Shown piece after piece: positions 19,099 to 28,923 of a DNA stretch of 64,000 nt. The stretch is from Empedobacter stercoris (lineage in GTDB: Bacteria; Bacteroidota; Bacteroidia; Flavobacteriales; Weeksellaceae), in NCBI RefSeq assembly GCF_020281205.1, contig NZ_JACXZC010000012.1, positions 18,919 to 82,918 of the forward strand, given 5' to 3'. Below the pieces are notes generated by a model. That model saw nothing but the letters and a program-made list of their open reading frames with translations, was not told where the DNA came from and did not search any database. Each line of letters opens with the position of its first letter. The stretch's first letter is position 1. The position numbers and the translations under genes are program-made.

Positions 19099-20433
19099 TT
19101 AGGCTAATTCTAACTCGTTAATTTTTACTTCAACAATACCATTGTGATTGATTCTTACTAAATCTACAAGTTGTGTTTGATTGACTAATTCAAGATTAAA
19201 ATCCGTCTGAACTTTTACATAATTTTCTGTAAATCCGAACATTTTTCCATCTTTGTTGTCATGTTCCCAAAGCACTTTTTGAGTTGATCCTAATTGAGAT
19301 TGGTAAAAAGCTTGGCGTTTTTTCTCCGATAGTATACGCAACATTTTATTGCGACGTTTACGCTCTCCTTGATCTACAACACCATCATATTCGATAGCTT
19401 CTGTATTATCTCTTTCAGAATAAGTAAATACATGTAAATAGCTAATAGGTAATTCGTTCAAGAAATTATAGGTATCCATAAATAATTCTTCAGTTTCACC
19501 AGGAAAACCAACAATCACATCTACGCCAATACAAGCATTTGGCATTACTTCTCGAATCTTCGTTACACGATCTAAATAAAGATTTGATAAATAACGACGT
19601 TTCATTTTTTTCAAAATTTCATCATTACCTGATTGCAATGGGATATGAAAATGTGGAACAAATCGATTGCTTTTAGATACAAAATCAATTGTTTCATTTT
19701 TCAATAAATTTGGTTCAATAGATGAAATTCTAATACGTTCAATTGCTTCAACTTGATCCAATTCTTGCACCAATTCTAAGAAAGTATGTTCGTGTTTTTT
19801 ATTTCCGAATTCACCTTTCCCATAATCACCAATATTTACACCAGTCAATACAATTTCTTTGATTCCTTTTTGTGCAATTTCATTCGCATTTTTGATCACA
19901 TTTTCTACAGTATCTGAACGTGAAATTCCACGTGCCAAAGGAATCGTACAATAGGTACATTTATAATCGCAACCATCTTGTACTTTCAAGAATGCACGTG
20001 TACGGTCACCAATTGAGTATGAACCAACGTAAAAATCGGCCTCTTCAATTTCACAAGAATGTACAATCGTTTCTTCTTTTTTATTGATATCGTCTAAATA
20101 TTCAGCAATATTGAATTTTTCTGCAGCTCCTAAAACCAAATCAACACCTTCCATTTCCGCAATTTCTTGCGGTTTCAATTGCGCATAACAACCTACAATG
20201 ACAACAAAACCTTCTGGATTTGCTTTCATTGCATTTTTCACAATCGTTCTGCACTCTTTGTCTGCATTTGCGGTTACCGAACATGTGTTTATCACGTACA
20301 CATTCGCAGAATCTGTAAACTCAACTTTCTGATAACCATTATCTTTCAAGTTTCTCGCGATCGTTGAAGTTTCAGAAAAATTAAGCTTACATCCCAATGT
20401 ATGAAATGCAACTGTTTTAGTTTGATTATTCAT
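19099..20433 (-). CDS. mtaB: tRNA ms2t6A37 methylthiotransferase MtaB
   Basis: This 444-residue protein is a radical SAM methylthiotransferase. The N-terminal UPF0004 domain starts FHTLGCKLNFSE, and Cys residues near 15, 51 and 82 bind the auxiliary cluster. The radical SAM motif is GCDYKCTYCTIPLARG near residue 154. A TRAM-like C-terminal part includes KVLWEHDNKDGKMFGFTENY. The LGCKLN opening and GCDYKCTYCTIP place it with MtaB (YqeV), not MiaB or RimO. It converts t6A37 to ms2t6A37 in tRNAs reading ANN codons. It stands alone between its terminator and a divergent transporter gene. Confidence 0.94.
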   Translation of the reverse strand: MNNQTKTVAFHTLGCKLNFSETSTIARNLKDNGYQKVEFTDSANVYVINTCSVTANADKECRTIVKNAMKANPEGFVVIVGCYAQLKPQEIAEMEGVDLVLGAAEKFNIAEYLDDINKKEETIVHSCEIEEADFYVGSYSIGDRTRAFLKVQDGCDYKCTYCTIPLARGISRSDTVENVIKNANEIAQKGIKEIVLTGVNIGDYGKGEFGNKKHEHTFLELVQELDQVEAIERIRISSIEPNLLKNETIDFVSKSNRFVPHFHIPLQSGNDEILKKMKRRYLSNLYLDRVTKIREVMPNACIGVDVIVGFPGETEELFMDTYNFLNELPISYLHVFTYSERDNTEAIEYDGVVDQGERKRRNKMLRILSEKKRQAFYQSQLGSTQKVLWEHDNKDGKMFGFTENYVKVQTDFNLELVNQTQLVDLVRINHNGIVEVKINELELA

Positions 20434-20438
20434 AGCTG

Positions 20439-20469
20439 CAAATTTAAGAAATTATCCATAGTTTTGAAA
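20439..20469 (-). promoter_or_regulatory. promoter of mtaB
   Basis: On the minus strand, TTTC at 20,466-20,469 is separated by 19 nt from an exact -7 element TAAATTTG (20,439-20,446), which ends 5 nt before the mtaB start codon. The leader would be very short or leaderless. Confidence 0.5.
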
Positions 20470-20489
20470 CATAAAAAAATCACCTTTTT

Positions 20490-22076
20490 ATGATGACTAA
20501 ATACTTTATCTACATTATGTTATTCGTTTCAGTATTTTCGTGTTCCAAGAAAATAGAAATCGATGAAAACAAAGTATTTAAGCTTAATCGTTACGATAAT
20601 ATTTCTTCTTTAGATCCGATTAATGCACGCACACAAGCCAATAACTGGGCATGTAACTTGATATACAATAGTTTGGTAAAGATTGATAACCAATTGGAAA
20701 TTCAACCAGATATTGCGAAATCTTGGTCGATTTCAGAAGATGGTAAATCTTATGTTTTTCATTTACGTAACGATGTTTACTTCCACAAGCACGAAGTGTT
20801 TGGTAAAGATTCTACAAGAATTGTGACAGCTTCAGACTTCGAATATAGTTTTAATCGATTAAAAGATCCTAAAGTTGGAGGTTCTGGTGGTTGGATAATG
20901 AATAATATTGATTCGTATAAAGCAATTAATGATACAGTTTTCGAGATTAAATTGAAAGAAGCGTATCCTGCTTTTCTTGGTTTAATATCGATGAAGTATG
21001 CTTCTGTTGTTCCAAAAGAAATGTTTAGAAATGGAAACGAAGATTTCATCAAACATCCTATCGGTACAGGTCCTTTTCAGTTTAAAATTTGGGAAGATAA
21101 CGTGAAAATGGTATTTAGAAAAAATCCAATTTATTTTGAATTTGATGAAAAAGGGCAACGTTTACCATATTTAGAAGCGGTTAATTTATCTTTTTTACCA
21201 GAGAAAAATTCTGAATTTTTAGAATTAATCAAAGGTAATTTAGATATGATGGCAGATTTGGATCCGTCTTATAAAGATGAAATTCTGAATCCAATAGGTG
21301 ATTTGAATCCAAAATATGCGCATCTATTAACAATTCAAAAAGTTCCTTATTTAAGTACAGTTTATTTGTGTTTTTATCTTGATGCACCAAATGCAGTTGA
21401 TTTGAAATTGCGTCAAGCCTTAAATTATGGAGTGAACAAAGATAAAATCATCAAATACATGATGAAAGGTCAAGCCTTTGAAGCTGATGGAGGTTTCATA
21501 CCAAAAGGTTTACCTGGATATTCTGCTGAAAGCGGTTATGTATATAATCCTGAAAAAGCGCGTGAATTAATCAATGGTTATAAAAAAACAATAGGCAAGA
21601 TAGAGCCTATAGAGTTGACAACTGTGCAAGAATACGTAGATGTTTGTGAATATATTGCGGCTGAAATGGCTAAACTTGGTTTACCAATAAAAGTAAATGT
21701 AGTACCTGGACCTACTATGCGCGATGGAAAATCGACAGGGAAATTTACACTTTTTAGAGCAAATTGGGGTGCAGATTATCCAGATGCTGAAAACTTTTTG
21801 TCCTTATATTATTCGAAAAATTTCGCACCAGAAGGACCAAATTATTCACATTACAAAAATGTAGAATTCGACAAATTGTATGAAGAAGCTTTTTTAATCA
21901 ATAATCCAGAGGAACGTGCAAAAAAATATCAAAAAATGGATGCATTGATGATGCAAAATGCGCCAATTCTACCATTATTCTATGATCAGACAACGTTGTT
22001 TTTAAATAAAAAAGTGAAGAATTTTTCAATGGGACCAATCAAATTATTAGATTTAACACGAGTATACAAAGAATAA
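20490..22076 (+). CDS. peptide/nickel ABC transporter substrate-binding lipoprotein
   Basis: This 528-residue protein has a lipobox (FVSVFSCSKK, Cys at about 18). It has the SBP_bac_5 pattern: ISSLDPINARTQANN, LVKIDNQLEIQPDIAKSW, GKSYVFHLRNDVYFH and HPIGTGPFQFKIW, then a second lobe with LRQALNYGVNKDKIIKYMMKGQA and NYSHYKNVEFDKLYEEA. Such proteins deliver peptides to an Opp/Dpp permease. No permease or ATPase gene is near, so partners are unlinked or the protein has another role. Confidence 0.9.
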   Translation: MMTKYFIYIMLFVSVFSCSKKIEIDENKVFKLNRYDNISSLDPINARTQANNWACNLIYNSLVKIDNQLEIQPDIAKSWSISEDGKSYVFHLRNDVYFHKHEVFGKDSTRIVTASDFEYSFNRLKDPKVGGSGGWIMNNIDSYKAINDTVFEIKLKEAYPAFLGLISMKYASVVPKEMFRNGNEDFIKHPIGTGPFQFKIWEDNVKMVFRKNPIYFEFDEKGQRLPYLEAVNLSFLPEKNSEFLELIKGNLDMMADLDPSYKDEILNPIGDLNPKYAHLLTIQKVPYLSTVYLCFYLDAPNAVDLKLRQALNYGVNKDKIIKYMMKGQAFEADGGFIPKGLPGYSAESGYVYNPEKARELINGYKKTIGKIEPIELTTVQEYVDVCEYIAAEMAKLGLPIKVNVVPGPTMRDGKSTGKFTLFRANWGADYPDAENFLSLYYSKNFAPEGPNYSHYKNVEFDKLYEEAFLINNPEERAKKYQKMDALMMQNAPILPLFYDQTTLFLNKKVKNFSMGPIKLLDLTRVYKE

Positions 22077-22261
22077 TTCGTTTAACTTTTCATAGAAAGA
22101 TTGAATATCTTTTAATAAAAATTGAATAATATTTCATTTTATTTCACGACATTCGATAATTGTTAGCTTATTTGAAATAAGCAATTTTCTCTAACGTTTG
22201 AAATCAATATTTTAAAACAAATTATTTCAGAATTTAAGCGATAAAACCGAGTTTTTTTAGA

Positions 22262-22269
22262 TATATTTG
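22262..22269 (+). promoter_or_regulatory. -7 promoter element for the glutamate synthase-like gene
   Basis: TATATTTG matches TAnnTTTG exactly and lies 39 nt before the start codon. The rest of the 230-bp gap after the transporter gene is AT-rich, and no other feature is evident. Confidence 0.5.
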
Positions 22270-22308
22270 ACAGCAAATTTTTAATCAAAATCATTTAAAT
22301 TTTTACTT

Positions 22309-23892
22309 ATGAAAGTAAGACAACTTTTCGTAGTAGGATCTATCATTACTCTTGTTGCAATTGGAGTAATCTCTTATTTTTGGCCAGGAATTCTTTGGTC
22401 TTTAATAATTATTTTTCCTTTAATTGCTTTAGGAATTGCCGATATTACGCAAACAAAACATGCTATTAGAAGAAACTTTCCTATTGTAGGACATGGCCGT
22501 TATTTATTGGAAAGTATTCGTCCAGAAATCATGCAATATTTTGTAGAAACGGATACAGAAGGAAAACCGATCGACCGTTTGATGCGTAGTATGGTTTATC
22601 GTCGTGCAAAAAATGTAATTGATACGGTGCCTTTCGGAACGCAATTAGATGTTTACGAACCAGGATATGAATGGTTAAACCATTCGATGTATGCAGGTAA
22701 AATTAAACATGCAGATGATCCACGTGTTAAAGTTGGAGGAAGTGAATGTAAGCAGCCTTATTTAGCAAGTTTATTGAATATTTCTGCCATGTCTTTCGGA
22801 TCATTAAGTGAAAATGCTGTGTTAGCAATGAACAAAGGTGCAAAATTAGGAAACTTTGCTCACAATACAGGTGAAGGAGGAATTTCTCCTTATCACTTAC
22901 AACCAGGTGGAGATTTAATTTGGCAAATTGGTACAGGATATTTTGGATGTCGTGCAAAAGATGGAGGATTTGACCCTGATAAATATGTAGAGCGCGCAAG
23001 TTTACCAAATGTAAAAATGATTGAATTGAAAATTTCTCAAGGTGCTAAACCAGGGCACGGAGGAATTTTACCAGCAAATAAAAATACACCAGAAATTGCA
23101 GCAATTCGTGCTGTAGAACCTTATACAACTGTAGATTCACCTCCATCTCACTCGGCTTTCTCTGATGCTGAAGGGATGTTACATTTCATCAAACAATTGA
23201 GAGATTTATCTGGAGGAAAACCAGTTGGTTTCAAATTATGCATTGGAATCAAACGTGAATTTATCGAGATTTGTGAAGCAATGATCAAAACAGGTATTAA
23301 ACCAGATTATATCGCAATTGATGGTGGAGAAGGAGGAACAGGAGCTGCGCCTGTAGAGTTTTCTAACTCTTTGGGTATGCCATTATTAGATGGTTTAGCT
23401 TTTGCGGTTGATACATTACGTGGTTATGGTCTTAAAAAAGATATTCGTGTGGTCGCTTCAGGAAAAATAATTTCTTCTTTCCATATTGCACGCGCTATGG
23501 CGATTGGTGCTGATTTGGTTTATTCTGCTCGTGCCATGATGATGGCTGTAGGTTGTATTCAAGCGTTACAATGTAACACAAATACTTGTCCTGTTGGTGT
23601 GGCAACACAAGATCGTGAATTGATGAAGGGATTAGATGTAGAAGATAAAGCAACGCGTATGTATAATTTCCACAAGAAAACAATGCATATTTTATCTGAA
23701 TTAATTTCTGCAACAGGTGTTAAATCGCACAGAGATTTTAACCGTTCTCATGTTAATTTACGTATCGACAATACACGTATTATGTCTTATGACCAATTAT
23801 ACCCAATTGTAGAAGAAGGTGCATATGTTGGCATGTCTGTAGAAGACGTTTTACAAGAAATTAGAGTTCGTACAATGAGCAAGGTGAATTAA
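22309..23892 (+). CDS. membrane-anchored FMN-binding glutamate synthase family protein
   Basis: This 527-residue protein has two N-terminal membrane helices (about 5-22 and 25-42) and then the central glutamate synthase (GltB-like) FMN barrel: ISAMSFGSLSENAVLAMNKGA, HNTGEGGISPYH, SQGAKPGHGGILP, AIDGGEGGTGAAPVEF, and a Cys segment GCIQALQCNTNTCPVGVATQ that matches the iron-sulfur cluster region. It lacks the glutamine amidotransferase and C-terminal helix domains, so it is not a full GltB. Stand-alone members are common in Bacteroidota and their reaction is not settled. It is monocistronic. Confidence 0.88.
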   Translation: MKVRQLFVVGSIITLVAIGVISYFWPGILWSLIIIFPLIALGIADITQTKHAIRRNFPIVGHGRYLLESIRPEIMQYFVETDTEGKPIDRLMRSMVYRRAKNVIDTVPFGTQLDVYEPGYEWLNHSMYAGKIKHADDPRVKVGGSECKQPYLASLLNISAMSFGSLSENAVLAMNKGAKLGNFAHNTGEGGISPYHLQPGGDLIWQIGTGYFGCRAKDGGFDPDKYVERASLPNVKMIELKISQGAKPGHGGILPANKNTPEIAAIRAVEPYTTVDSPPSHSAFSDAEGMLHFIKQLRDLSGGKPVGFKLCIGIKREFIEICEAMIKTGIKPDYIAIDGGEGGTGAAPVEFSNSLGMPLLDGLAFAVDTLRGYGLKKDIRVVASGKIISSFHIARAMAIGADLVYSARAMMMAVGCIQALQCNTNTCPVGVATQDRELMKGLDVEDKATRMYNFHKKTMHILSELISATGVKSHRDFNRSHVNLRIDNTRIMSYDQLYPIVEEGAYVGMSVEDVLQEIRVRTMSKVN

Positions 23893-23914
23893 TCAAACTC
23901 AAAAAAATATTTTT

Positions 23915-23942
23915 AAAGCTCAATTTCGATTGAGCTTTTTTT
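23915..23942 (+). terminator. terminator with UUCG loop
   Basis: A 10-bp stem (AAAGCTCAAT / ATTGAGCTTT) closed by a TTCG tetraloop and followed by T7 ends the glutamate synthase-like transcript. Confidence 0.88.
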
Positions 23943-23965
23943 GTATTTAGTATTTTTTTATATTT

Positions 23966-24955
23966 ATGATGATGAATTGTTATAAATACAAATACAATGG
24001 GCAAGAGTTTCAAGAGGAATTAGGGCTTAATCTTTATGATTTTGAAGCAAGAAATTATGACCCTGCTATTGGTCGTTGGTTTAACATAGACCCGCTGGCT
24101 CCAAAGTATTTTACGAATTCTCCTTACAACTATACAATGAATAATCCTGTTTTTTTTATTGATCCTGATGGGATGCAATCTATTAAAAACAATGAAAACG
24201 GTACTGTTCATTCTCCAGAAACAGACCAATTAGATGGAGTTGTCGCTGGTGTTACAGTATATGGAAGAAGTGGAGGAATAGATTTATCAGGTTTATGGTT
24301 CTTACAAAATAGTGCTAGATATAATAAATATAGTTTTACCAATACAGCTTTAAGAAGTTATCAAAACATGATGAGTACCGAAAATGGTAGAACTTATTAT
24401 AATAACCTACATAATAGTAAATTATCAAAACAAATGGATAATGTAGCGTTAGGCTATATGGGATTATTAGCACTACCAATGGCTTCTGCTGTCGTTGTTG
24501 AATACGGCTCTTTGGCTGTTGCTTCAGAAATAGAATTGATTACTTTATATGGTAATACAGCTTTAAAAAGTGTAATGGCATCTGCTTCTGGTCAGATTTT
24601 AATGAAAACTACTATTGATATGGCAGTGCAAGGAGTTACGACTGGTGAAATCAACGGTATAGCTGCTCTTGCTGGCGCAGCAGTTCCAGGAAATTCTCTG
24701 AAATCTGTTATAGGGTCTGGAATGGTAAGTGAGCAAGTTAATACAACTATGGGGAACTTAAATAATAATCAGCTAACAAATGAATCAGTTTTTAATTCAT
24801 TTATTACTTCAGGAGTTAAAGCAGCTGTATCTGGACCTCTTGGCACTGTCGGAGGAAGTTCAATACAAAAAATAACAAGCAGTTCTACAGCAGGAGATAT
24901 AGGAGGAGCTATTATATCAAGTCAAACAAGTAATGAAATAGATAAATATAAATAA
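23966..24955 (+). CDS. orphan RHS-repeat core tip with variable C-terminal region
   Basis: This 329-residue protein starts directly in the end of an RHS core: [39 protein letters not shown] and a final FFIDPDGM near residue 68. The usual hundreds of upstream YD repeats are missing and no signal peptide is seen. The remaining 260 residues include hydrophobic, Gly/Ala/Ser-rich stretches (about 165-250). This is typical of the region after the RHS cleavage site, but no catalytic toxin motif is recognised. The next gene overlaps its stop, as toxin-immunity pairs often do. It is probably a displaced RHS tip left by recombination. Confidence 0.75.
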   Translation: MMMNCYKYKYNGQEFQEELGLNLYDFEARNYDPAIGRWFNIDPLAPKYFTNSPYNYTMNNPVFFIDPDGMQSIKNNENGTVHSPETDQLDGVVAGVTVYGRSGGIDLSGLWFLQNSARYNKYSFTNTALRSYQNMMSTENGRTYYNNLHNSKLSKQMDNVALGYMGLLALPMASAVVVEYGSLAVASEIELITLYGNTALKSVMASASGQILMKTTIDMAVQGVTTGEINGIAALAGAAVPGNSLKSVIGSGMVSEQVNTTMGNLNNNQLTNESVFNSFITSGVKAAVSGPLGTVGGSSIQKITSSSTAGDIGGAIISSQTSNEIDKYK

Positions 24956-25395
24956 TGAATAATTTTTTACCTAAAAATGAGAATGGAAACACTAAAAATG
25001 AAATACTAAAATGGGTTGGAATTTTTTTAATTATGTTTTTTTTATCTGCTATTATTTATTTTAATAATAAAAACGCTTTAAAAGATATTAAAGAAAAAAG
25101 ATTATACACCGTTGGTATAATTTCTGGTTTTTCAAAAAGTAGATCTATGGAGTTCGTTAATTATATTTATTCATATAATGGTAAATCTTTTGAAGGTAAA
25201 GCGCCGAGAGATATTAATGTATTTGCCATTGGAGATAGAGCTTTAGTTGTTTATAATCCTAATACAAATATAAAATATTTACTTCCATATTTTATTGATG
25301 ATTCAATAAAAGAACCGTATAACGGATGGAGTAAACCACCTATGAATAATGTTACAGATAGTGATGTTATCAAATATTTAGAGGAAAATTATTAA
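24955..25395 (+). CDS. small membrane protein overlapping the RHS tip gene
   Basis: This 146-residue protein has one membrane helix near residues 18-38 and then a soluble domain (LYTVGIISGFSKSRSMEFVNYIYSYNGKSFEGKAP, ALVVYNPNTNIKYLLP). That domain resembles the beta fold of DUF3592-like proteins. Its ATG overlaps the stop of the RHS tip gene in the form TAATG. The position suggests an immunity or accessory protein, but there is no direct evidence. Base composition is more AT-rich than that of host genes. Confidence 0.65.
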   Translation: MNNFLPKNENGNTKNEILKWVGIFLIMFFLSAIIYFNNKNALKDIKEKRLYTVGIISGFSKSRSMEFVNYIYSYNGKSFEGKAPRDINVFAIGDRALVVYNPNTNIKYLLPYFIDDSIKEPYNGWSKPPMNNVTDSDVIKYLEENY

Positions 25396-25602
25396 GCATT
25401 AATTCAACTTAACATTCACAATAAAACAAAAGGTAAATGTTTGTTTGCTTTTTGTTATTTTATAAAGTTTTAGTAAAGGCTTAAATTCTTTAATGAAGAT
25501 AGCATTATTCTCATTAATAAATCGATTTACAAAGTGAGTAAAGTTAAAAAAGATGACAGACGAATTCGATAGAAAAATTTTTCCAAAATTCAATAAATCC
25601 TA

Positions 25603-25610
25603 TAACTTTG
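25603..25610 (+). promoter_or_regulatory. -7 promoter element for mtgA
   Basis: TAACTTTG matches TAnnTTTG and lies 23 nt before the mtgA start codon. A T run at 25,577-25,582 is at the spacing of the upstream element. Confidence 0.5.
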
Positions 25611-25633
25611 CTTTTGTAATTTAAGGTAAAAAC

Positions 25634-26305
25634 ATGTTCAAATTTATACGTAAAGTTATACTTTATCTTTTTGTAATACATCTTGTTTACATCGTTGTTT
25701 TAAAATGGATTAACCCTCCTTTTACCATCACACAAGTTCAACAAGGAATAGAACAAGGAAAATTTAAGCGCGATTATATTTCGTACAACGAAATGGGACG
25801 TAATATTAAATTAGCAGTAATTGGTTCTGAAGATCAAAAATTTCCTGTTCACAATGGATTTGATATAGACGGAATACAAAAAGCAATCGAAAAAAACAAA
25901 GAAGGCAAAAAACTTCGTGGAGGTTCTACGATTTCTCAACAAGTTGCAAAGAATGTTTTCTTGTGGCAAGGTCGTTCTTGGTTGAGAAAAGGATTGGAAG
26001 TGTATTTTACATTTATGATTGAAAAAATTTGGGGTAAACAACGTATTTTAGAAATGTATTTGAATACTTCTGAAATGGGAATAGGCGTTTTTGGAGTTGA
26101 AGCTGCATCAGAATATTATTTTAATAAACCTGCGAAAGATTTAACGAAGAACGAAGCAGCTCGTATTGCAGCAGCTTTGCCATTACCACGAAAATATAAT
26201 GTCAATCCGCCTTCGTCTTTTATTAGTAGACGCGCCAGTCATATCGAGCGTCAGATGCGAAATATACAAGGAAGTGCTGATTTAGAAAAAGTTTTAGGAG
26301 AATAA
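25634..26305 (+). CDS. mtgA: monofunctional peptidoglycan transglycosylase MtgA
   Basis: This 223-residue protein has one N-terminal membrane anchor (about 8-26) and a GT51 domain with all family motifs: AVIGSEDQKFPVHNGFD (catalytic Glu), KLRGGSTISQQVAKNVFLW, IEKIWGKQRILEMYLNT, GVEAASEYYFNKPAKDLT and EAARIAAALPLPRKYN. It polymerises lipid II into glycan strands at the inner membrane and lacks a transpeptidase domain. It has its own promoter and terminator. Confidence 0.95.
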   Translation: MFKFIRKVILYLFVIHLVYIVVLKWINPPFTITQVQQGIEQGKFKRDYISYNEMGRNIKLAVIGSEDQKFPVHNGFDIDGIQKAIEKNKEGKKLRGGSTISQQVAKNVFLWQGRSWLRKGLEVYFTFMIEKIWGKQRILEMYLNTSEMGIGVFGVEAASEYYFNKPAKDLTKNEAARIAAALPLPRKYNVNPPSSFISRRASHIERQMRNIQGSADLEKVLGE

Positions 26306-26306
26306 T

Positions 26307-26339
26307 AAAAAAGAGAAGTTAATTAACTTCTCTTTTTTG
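26307..26339. terminator. bidirectional terminator after mtgA
   Basis: A nearly perfect palindrome of about 32 nt (AAGAGAAGTT / AACTTCTCTT) with flanking A and T runs follows the mtgA stop. Confidence 0.8.
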
Positions 26340-26401
26340 TTTCCAATAAATTTTAACAGCAGAAATTTTTTCTAATTCTTAGTGATTTTAAAGAATTTAA
26401 A

Positions 26402-27157
26402 TTATTTCGTCAAAAGCTCTTTTAAAATCAACGGTTTGTCAGTAGTGATATAATCTACTTTCAAATCAATCATTTCTTGCATGACTTTGGGTTGGTTAAC
26501 TGTCCAAACATTCACCAATAATCCCAATGCTTGTGCTTCTTTTACCCAATTCGGATTTTTCTGAAAAACCTTGTAATTGTAATCAATTCCATTCCAACCT
26601 TTTTCTTTTATTTCTTTAGGAGTTAAATCACCATTTAGGTAAGAAACATGATGTTCAGGCGCTAAACGTTTAAATTCATCACAAATATTTTGACTAAAAG
26701 AAATGATTTCAATTTGGTCTTCAATTTGATGTTTTTTGATCAATTCAACTGCTTTTTTTACAGCACGATTTTCATTTTCTTTGGATGAATGAGGTTTTAA
26801 TTCGAAAATTAATTTAACATTTTTATTCTTTTTTCCTTGTTCAATATATTCTTCCAAAGTTGGCATATTTTCGCTGTTAGCCAATTTCAACGTTTTTAAA
26901 ACAGTAGAGTTTGTCGTCTCAATTGTATAGCCTTGGTAATGATCATCGTGATTTACCATCAAAACATCATCGGCACTAATCAACACGTCAAATTCAGAAC
27001 CGTAAACATTAATTTCTTGTGCAGATTTTAAAGATTGAATTGAATTTTTTGCATTGTTTTCAGTATCCCAATAACCACGATGAGCGATTATTTTTTGCGC
27101 ATTTACCATATTTGCGAACATAAAGGTTGTTAAGGCAGTAAATATAATTTTTTTCAT
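26402..27157 (-). CDS. glycerophosphodiester phosphodiesterase family protein
   Basis: This 251-residue protein has a signal peptide (about 1-20, ending MVNAQ). The GDPD barrel follows: IIAHRGYWDTENNAKNSI near 23, YGSEFDVLISADDVLMVNHDD near 52, IFELKPHSS near 117 and a final VDYITTDKP. It would hydrolyse glycerophosphodiesters to glycerol 3-phosphate and an alcohol in the periplasm. It is monocistronic. A -7 element reading TATTTTTG on the minus strand lies at 27,177-27,184. Confidence 0.9.
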   Translation of the reverse strand: MKKIIFTALTTFMFANMVNAQKIIAHRGYWDTENNAKNSIQSLKSAQEINVYGSEFDVLISADDVLMVNHDDHYQGYTIETTNSTVLKTLKLANSENMPTLEEYIEQGKKNKNVKLIFELKPHSSKENENRAVKKAVELIKKHQIEDQIEIISFSQNICDEFKRLAPEHHVSYLNGDLTPKEIKEKGWNGIDYNYKVFQKNPNWVKEAQALGLLVNVWTVNQPKVMQEMIDLKVDYITTDKPLILKELLTK

Positions 27158-27275
27158 GATGAATTATTTCTCTCAACAAAAATATTTCGATAAATTGATT
27201 TTAAAGTTAGGATCATATTAAGTTAAAATTAAACTTTCAAAATCTATCGAAAAGCAGAAAAAATGAATCGAATAA

Positions 27276-27308
27276 AATTGGGATTCAACCGAAATTCGCT
27301 TAATTTTG
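27276..27308 (+). promoter_or_regulatory. promoter of guaA
   Basis: An AATTG upstream element at 27,276-27,280 is followed after 20 nt by TAATTTTG (27,301-27,308). The guaA start codon lies 16 nt further on. Confidence 0.55.
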
Positions 27309-27324
27309 CACAAAGACAAACACA

Positions 27325-28857
27325 ATGACGCAAGGAATTATTATTTTAGATTTTGGCTCGCAATACAATCAATTAATCGCGCGCCGAATTCGAGAATTTG
27401 GAGTTTACACAGAAATTATTCCCTACAACACTTCAATCGAAGAAATCAAAAAACACAATCCAAAAGGAATTATTTTATCAGGAGGTCCTTCTTCAGTTTT
27501 TGGAGATGAAGCTGCTTTGGTAGAAAAAGAATTATTCGAATTAGGCGTTCCTGTATTAGGAATTTGCTATGGAATGCAATTGATTTCTCACTTATTAGGA
27601 GGTGAAGTTAAAAAAGGAGAAAAAGGAGAATATGGAAAGTCTGAATTAACTGTTTTAGCTCAAAACAGCTTATTTACAGGAGTTCCAGAACAATCTACAG
27701 TTTGGATGAGCCACTTTGACGAAGTCATAAATGCGCCAATTGGATTTACAGTTTCAGGAAAATCAAACATCGATATAGCAGCAATTGCTAATGAAGAACG
27801 TCAGATTTTTGCGGTACAATTTCACCCAGAAGTTACACATTCAGAATATGGTTCAACAATGTTAGAAAACTTTGTTTTCAATATTTGTCAGGCTGAAAAG
27901 AATTGGGTTTTGAAAGATTTTATCGAAACAGAAATTGCTCGTATAAAAGAAGTAGTTGGTGATAAAAAAGTGATTTTAGGTCTTTCGGGAGGAGTAGATT
28001 CTTCTGTAGCTGCGGTTTTAATTCATCGTGCAATTGGTGATCAATTAACTTGTATTTTTGTTGATACAGGTTTATTACGTAAAGATGAAGGGAAAAAAGT
28101 AATGGAAAATTACGGAAAACACTTCAACATGAACATCAAAATGGTAGATGCTGCGGATCGCTTTTTATCTAACTTGAAAGGAATTGAAGAACCAGAAGCA
28201 AAACGTAAATCGATTGGACACGATTTTATTGCCGTTTTTGATGAAGAATCGAAGAAATTTGATGATGCTTCTTTCTTAGCGCAAGGAACTATCTATCCTG
28301 ATGTAATCGAATCACAATCTGTAAAAGGTCCTTCTGCAACGATTAAATCACACCACAATGTAGGTGGTTTACCAGAAGATATGAAACTTCAATTATTAGA
28401 ACCATTACGTGAATTATTTAAAGATGAGGTGCGTAAAGTTGGAGTAGAATTAGGTATTCCTCGCGAATTAGTTTACCGTCATCCTTTCCCAGGACCAGGT
28501 TTAGGTATCCGTGTTTTAGGTGAAGTAGATGAAGAGAAAGTACGTATTTTACAAGAAGCTGATCAAATTTTTATTGATGAGCTTTATGCACATAATTTAT
28601 ACGACGAAGTTTCTCAAGCTTTCGTTGTATTATTGCCTGTGAAATCGGTTGGTGTAATGGGAGATGAGCGTACGTACGAATATACAGCAGTTGTTCGTTC
28701 AGCTAATACAATCGATTTTATGACAGCAACATGGTCAAAATTACCTTACGAATTCTTAGAAATCGTTTCGAATAGAATCATCAACGAGGTGAAAGGAATT
28801 AACCGTGTAGCTTACGACATCAGTTCAAAACCACCAGCAACTATTGAGTGGGAATAA
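27325..28857 (+). CDS. guaA: GMP synthase (glutamine-hydrolysing)
   Basis: This 510-residue protein has both halves of GuaA. The class I amidotransferase contains LGICYGMQLISHLLGG (Cys nucleophile near 84) and VQFHPEVTHSEYG (His/Glu). The ATP-pyrophosphatase contains ILGLSGGVDSSVAAVL near 222. The dimerisation domain ends in PPATIEWE. It aminates XMP to GMP. The xanthine salvage gene xpt lies 66 nt downstream, beyond a terminator, so the two guanine-pathway genes are neighbours but may be separate transcripts. Confidence 0.97.
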   Translation: MTQGIIILDFGSQYNQLIARRIREFGVYTEIIPYNTSIEEIKKHNPKGIILSGGPSSVFGDEAALVEKELFELGVPVLGICYGMQLISHLLGGEVKKGEKGEYGKSELTVLAQNSLFTGVPEQSTVWMSHFDEVINAPIGFTVSGKSNIDIAAIANEERQIFAVQFHPEVTHSEYGSTMLENFVFNICQAEKNWVLKDFIETEIARIKEVVGDKKVILGLSGGVDSSVAAVLIHRAIGDQLTCIFVDTGLLRKDEGKKVMENYGKHFNMNIKMVDAADRFLSNLKGIEEPEAKRKSIGHDFIAVFDEESKKFDDASFLAQGTIYPDVIESQSVKGPSATIKSHHNVGGLPEDMKLQLLEPLRELFKDEVRKVGVELGIPRELVYRHPFPGPGLGIRVLGEVDEEKVRILQEADQIFIDELYAHNLYDEVSQAFVVLLPVKSVGVMGDERTYEYTAVVRSANTIDFMTATWSKLPYEFLEIVSNRIINEVKGINRVAYDISSKPPATIEWE

Positions 28858-28871
28858 ACGAATTATTATAT

Positions 28872-28898
28872 AAAGTCAGCCATAGTGCTGACTTTTTA
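28872..28898 (+). terminator. terminator after guaA
   Basis: A 9-bp stem (AAAGTCAGC / GCTGACTTT) with a 6-nt loop is followed by T5. It lies between guaA and xpt and may act as a partial terminator. Confidence 0.75.
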
Positions 28899-28923
28899 GT
28901 AAACTATAAAAACTAATATTAAA

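Noticed and set aside
27306..27509. Basic 67-residue frame overlapping the guaA start
   Set aside because: It is a shadow in another frame of a well supported guaA with its own promoter.
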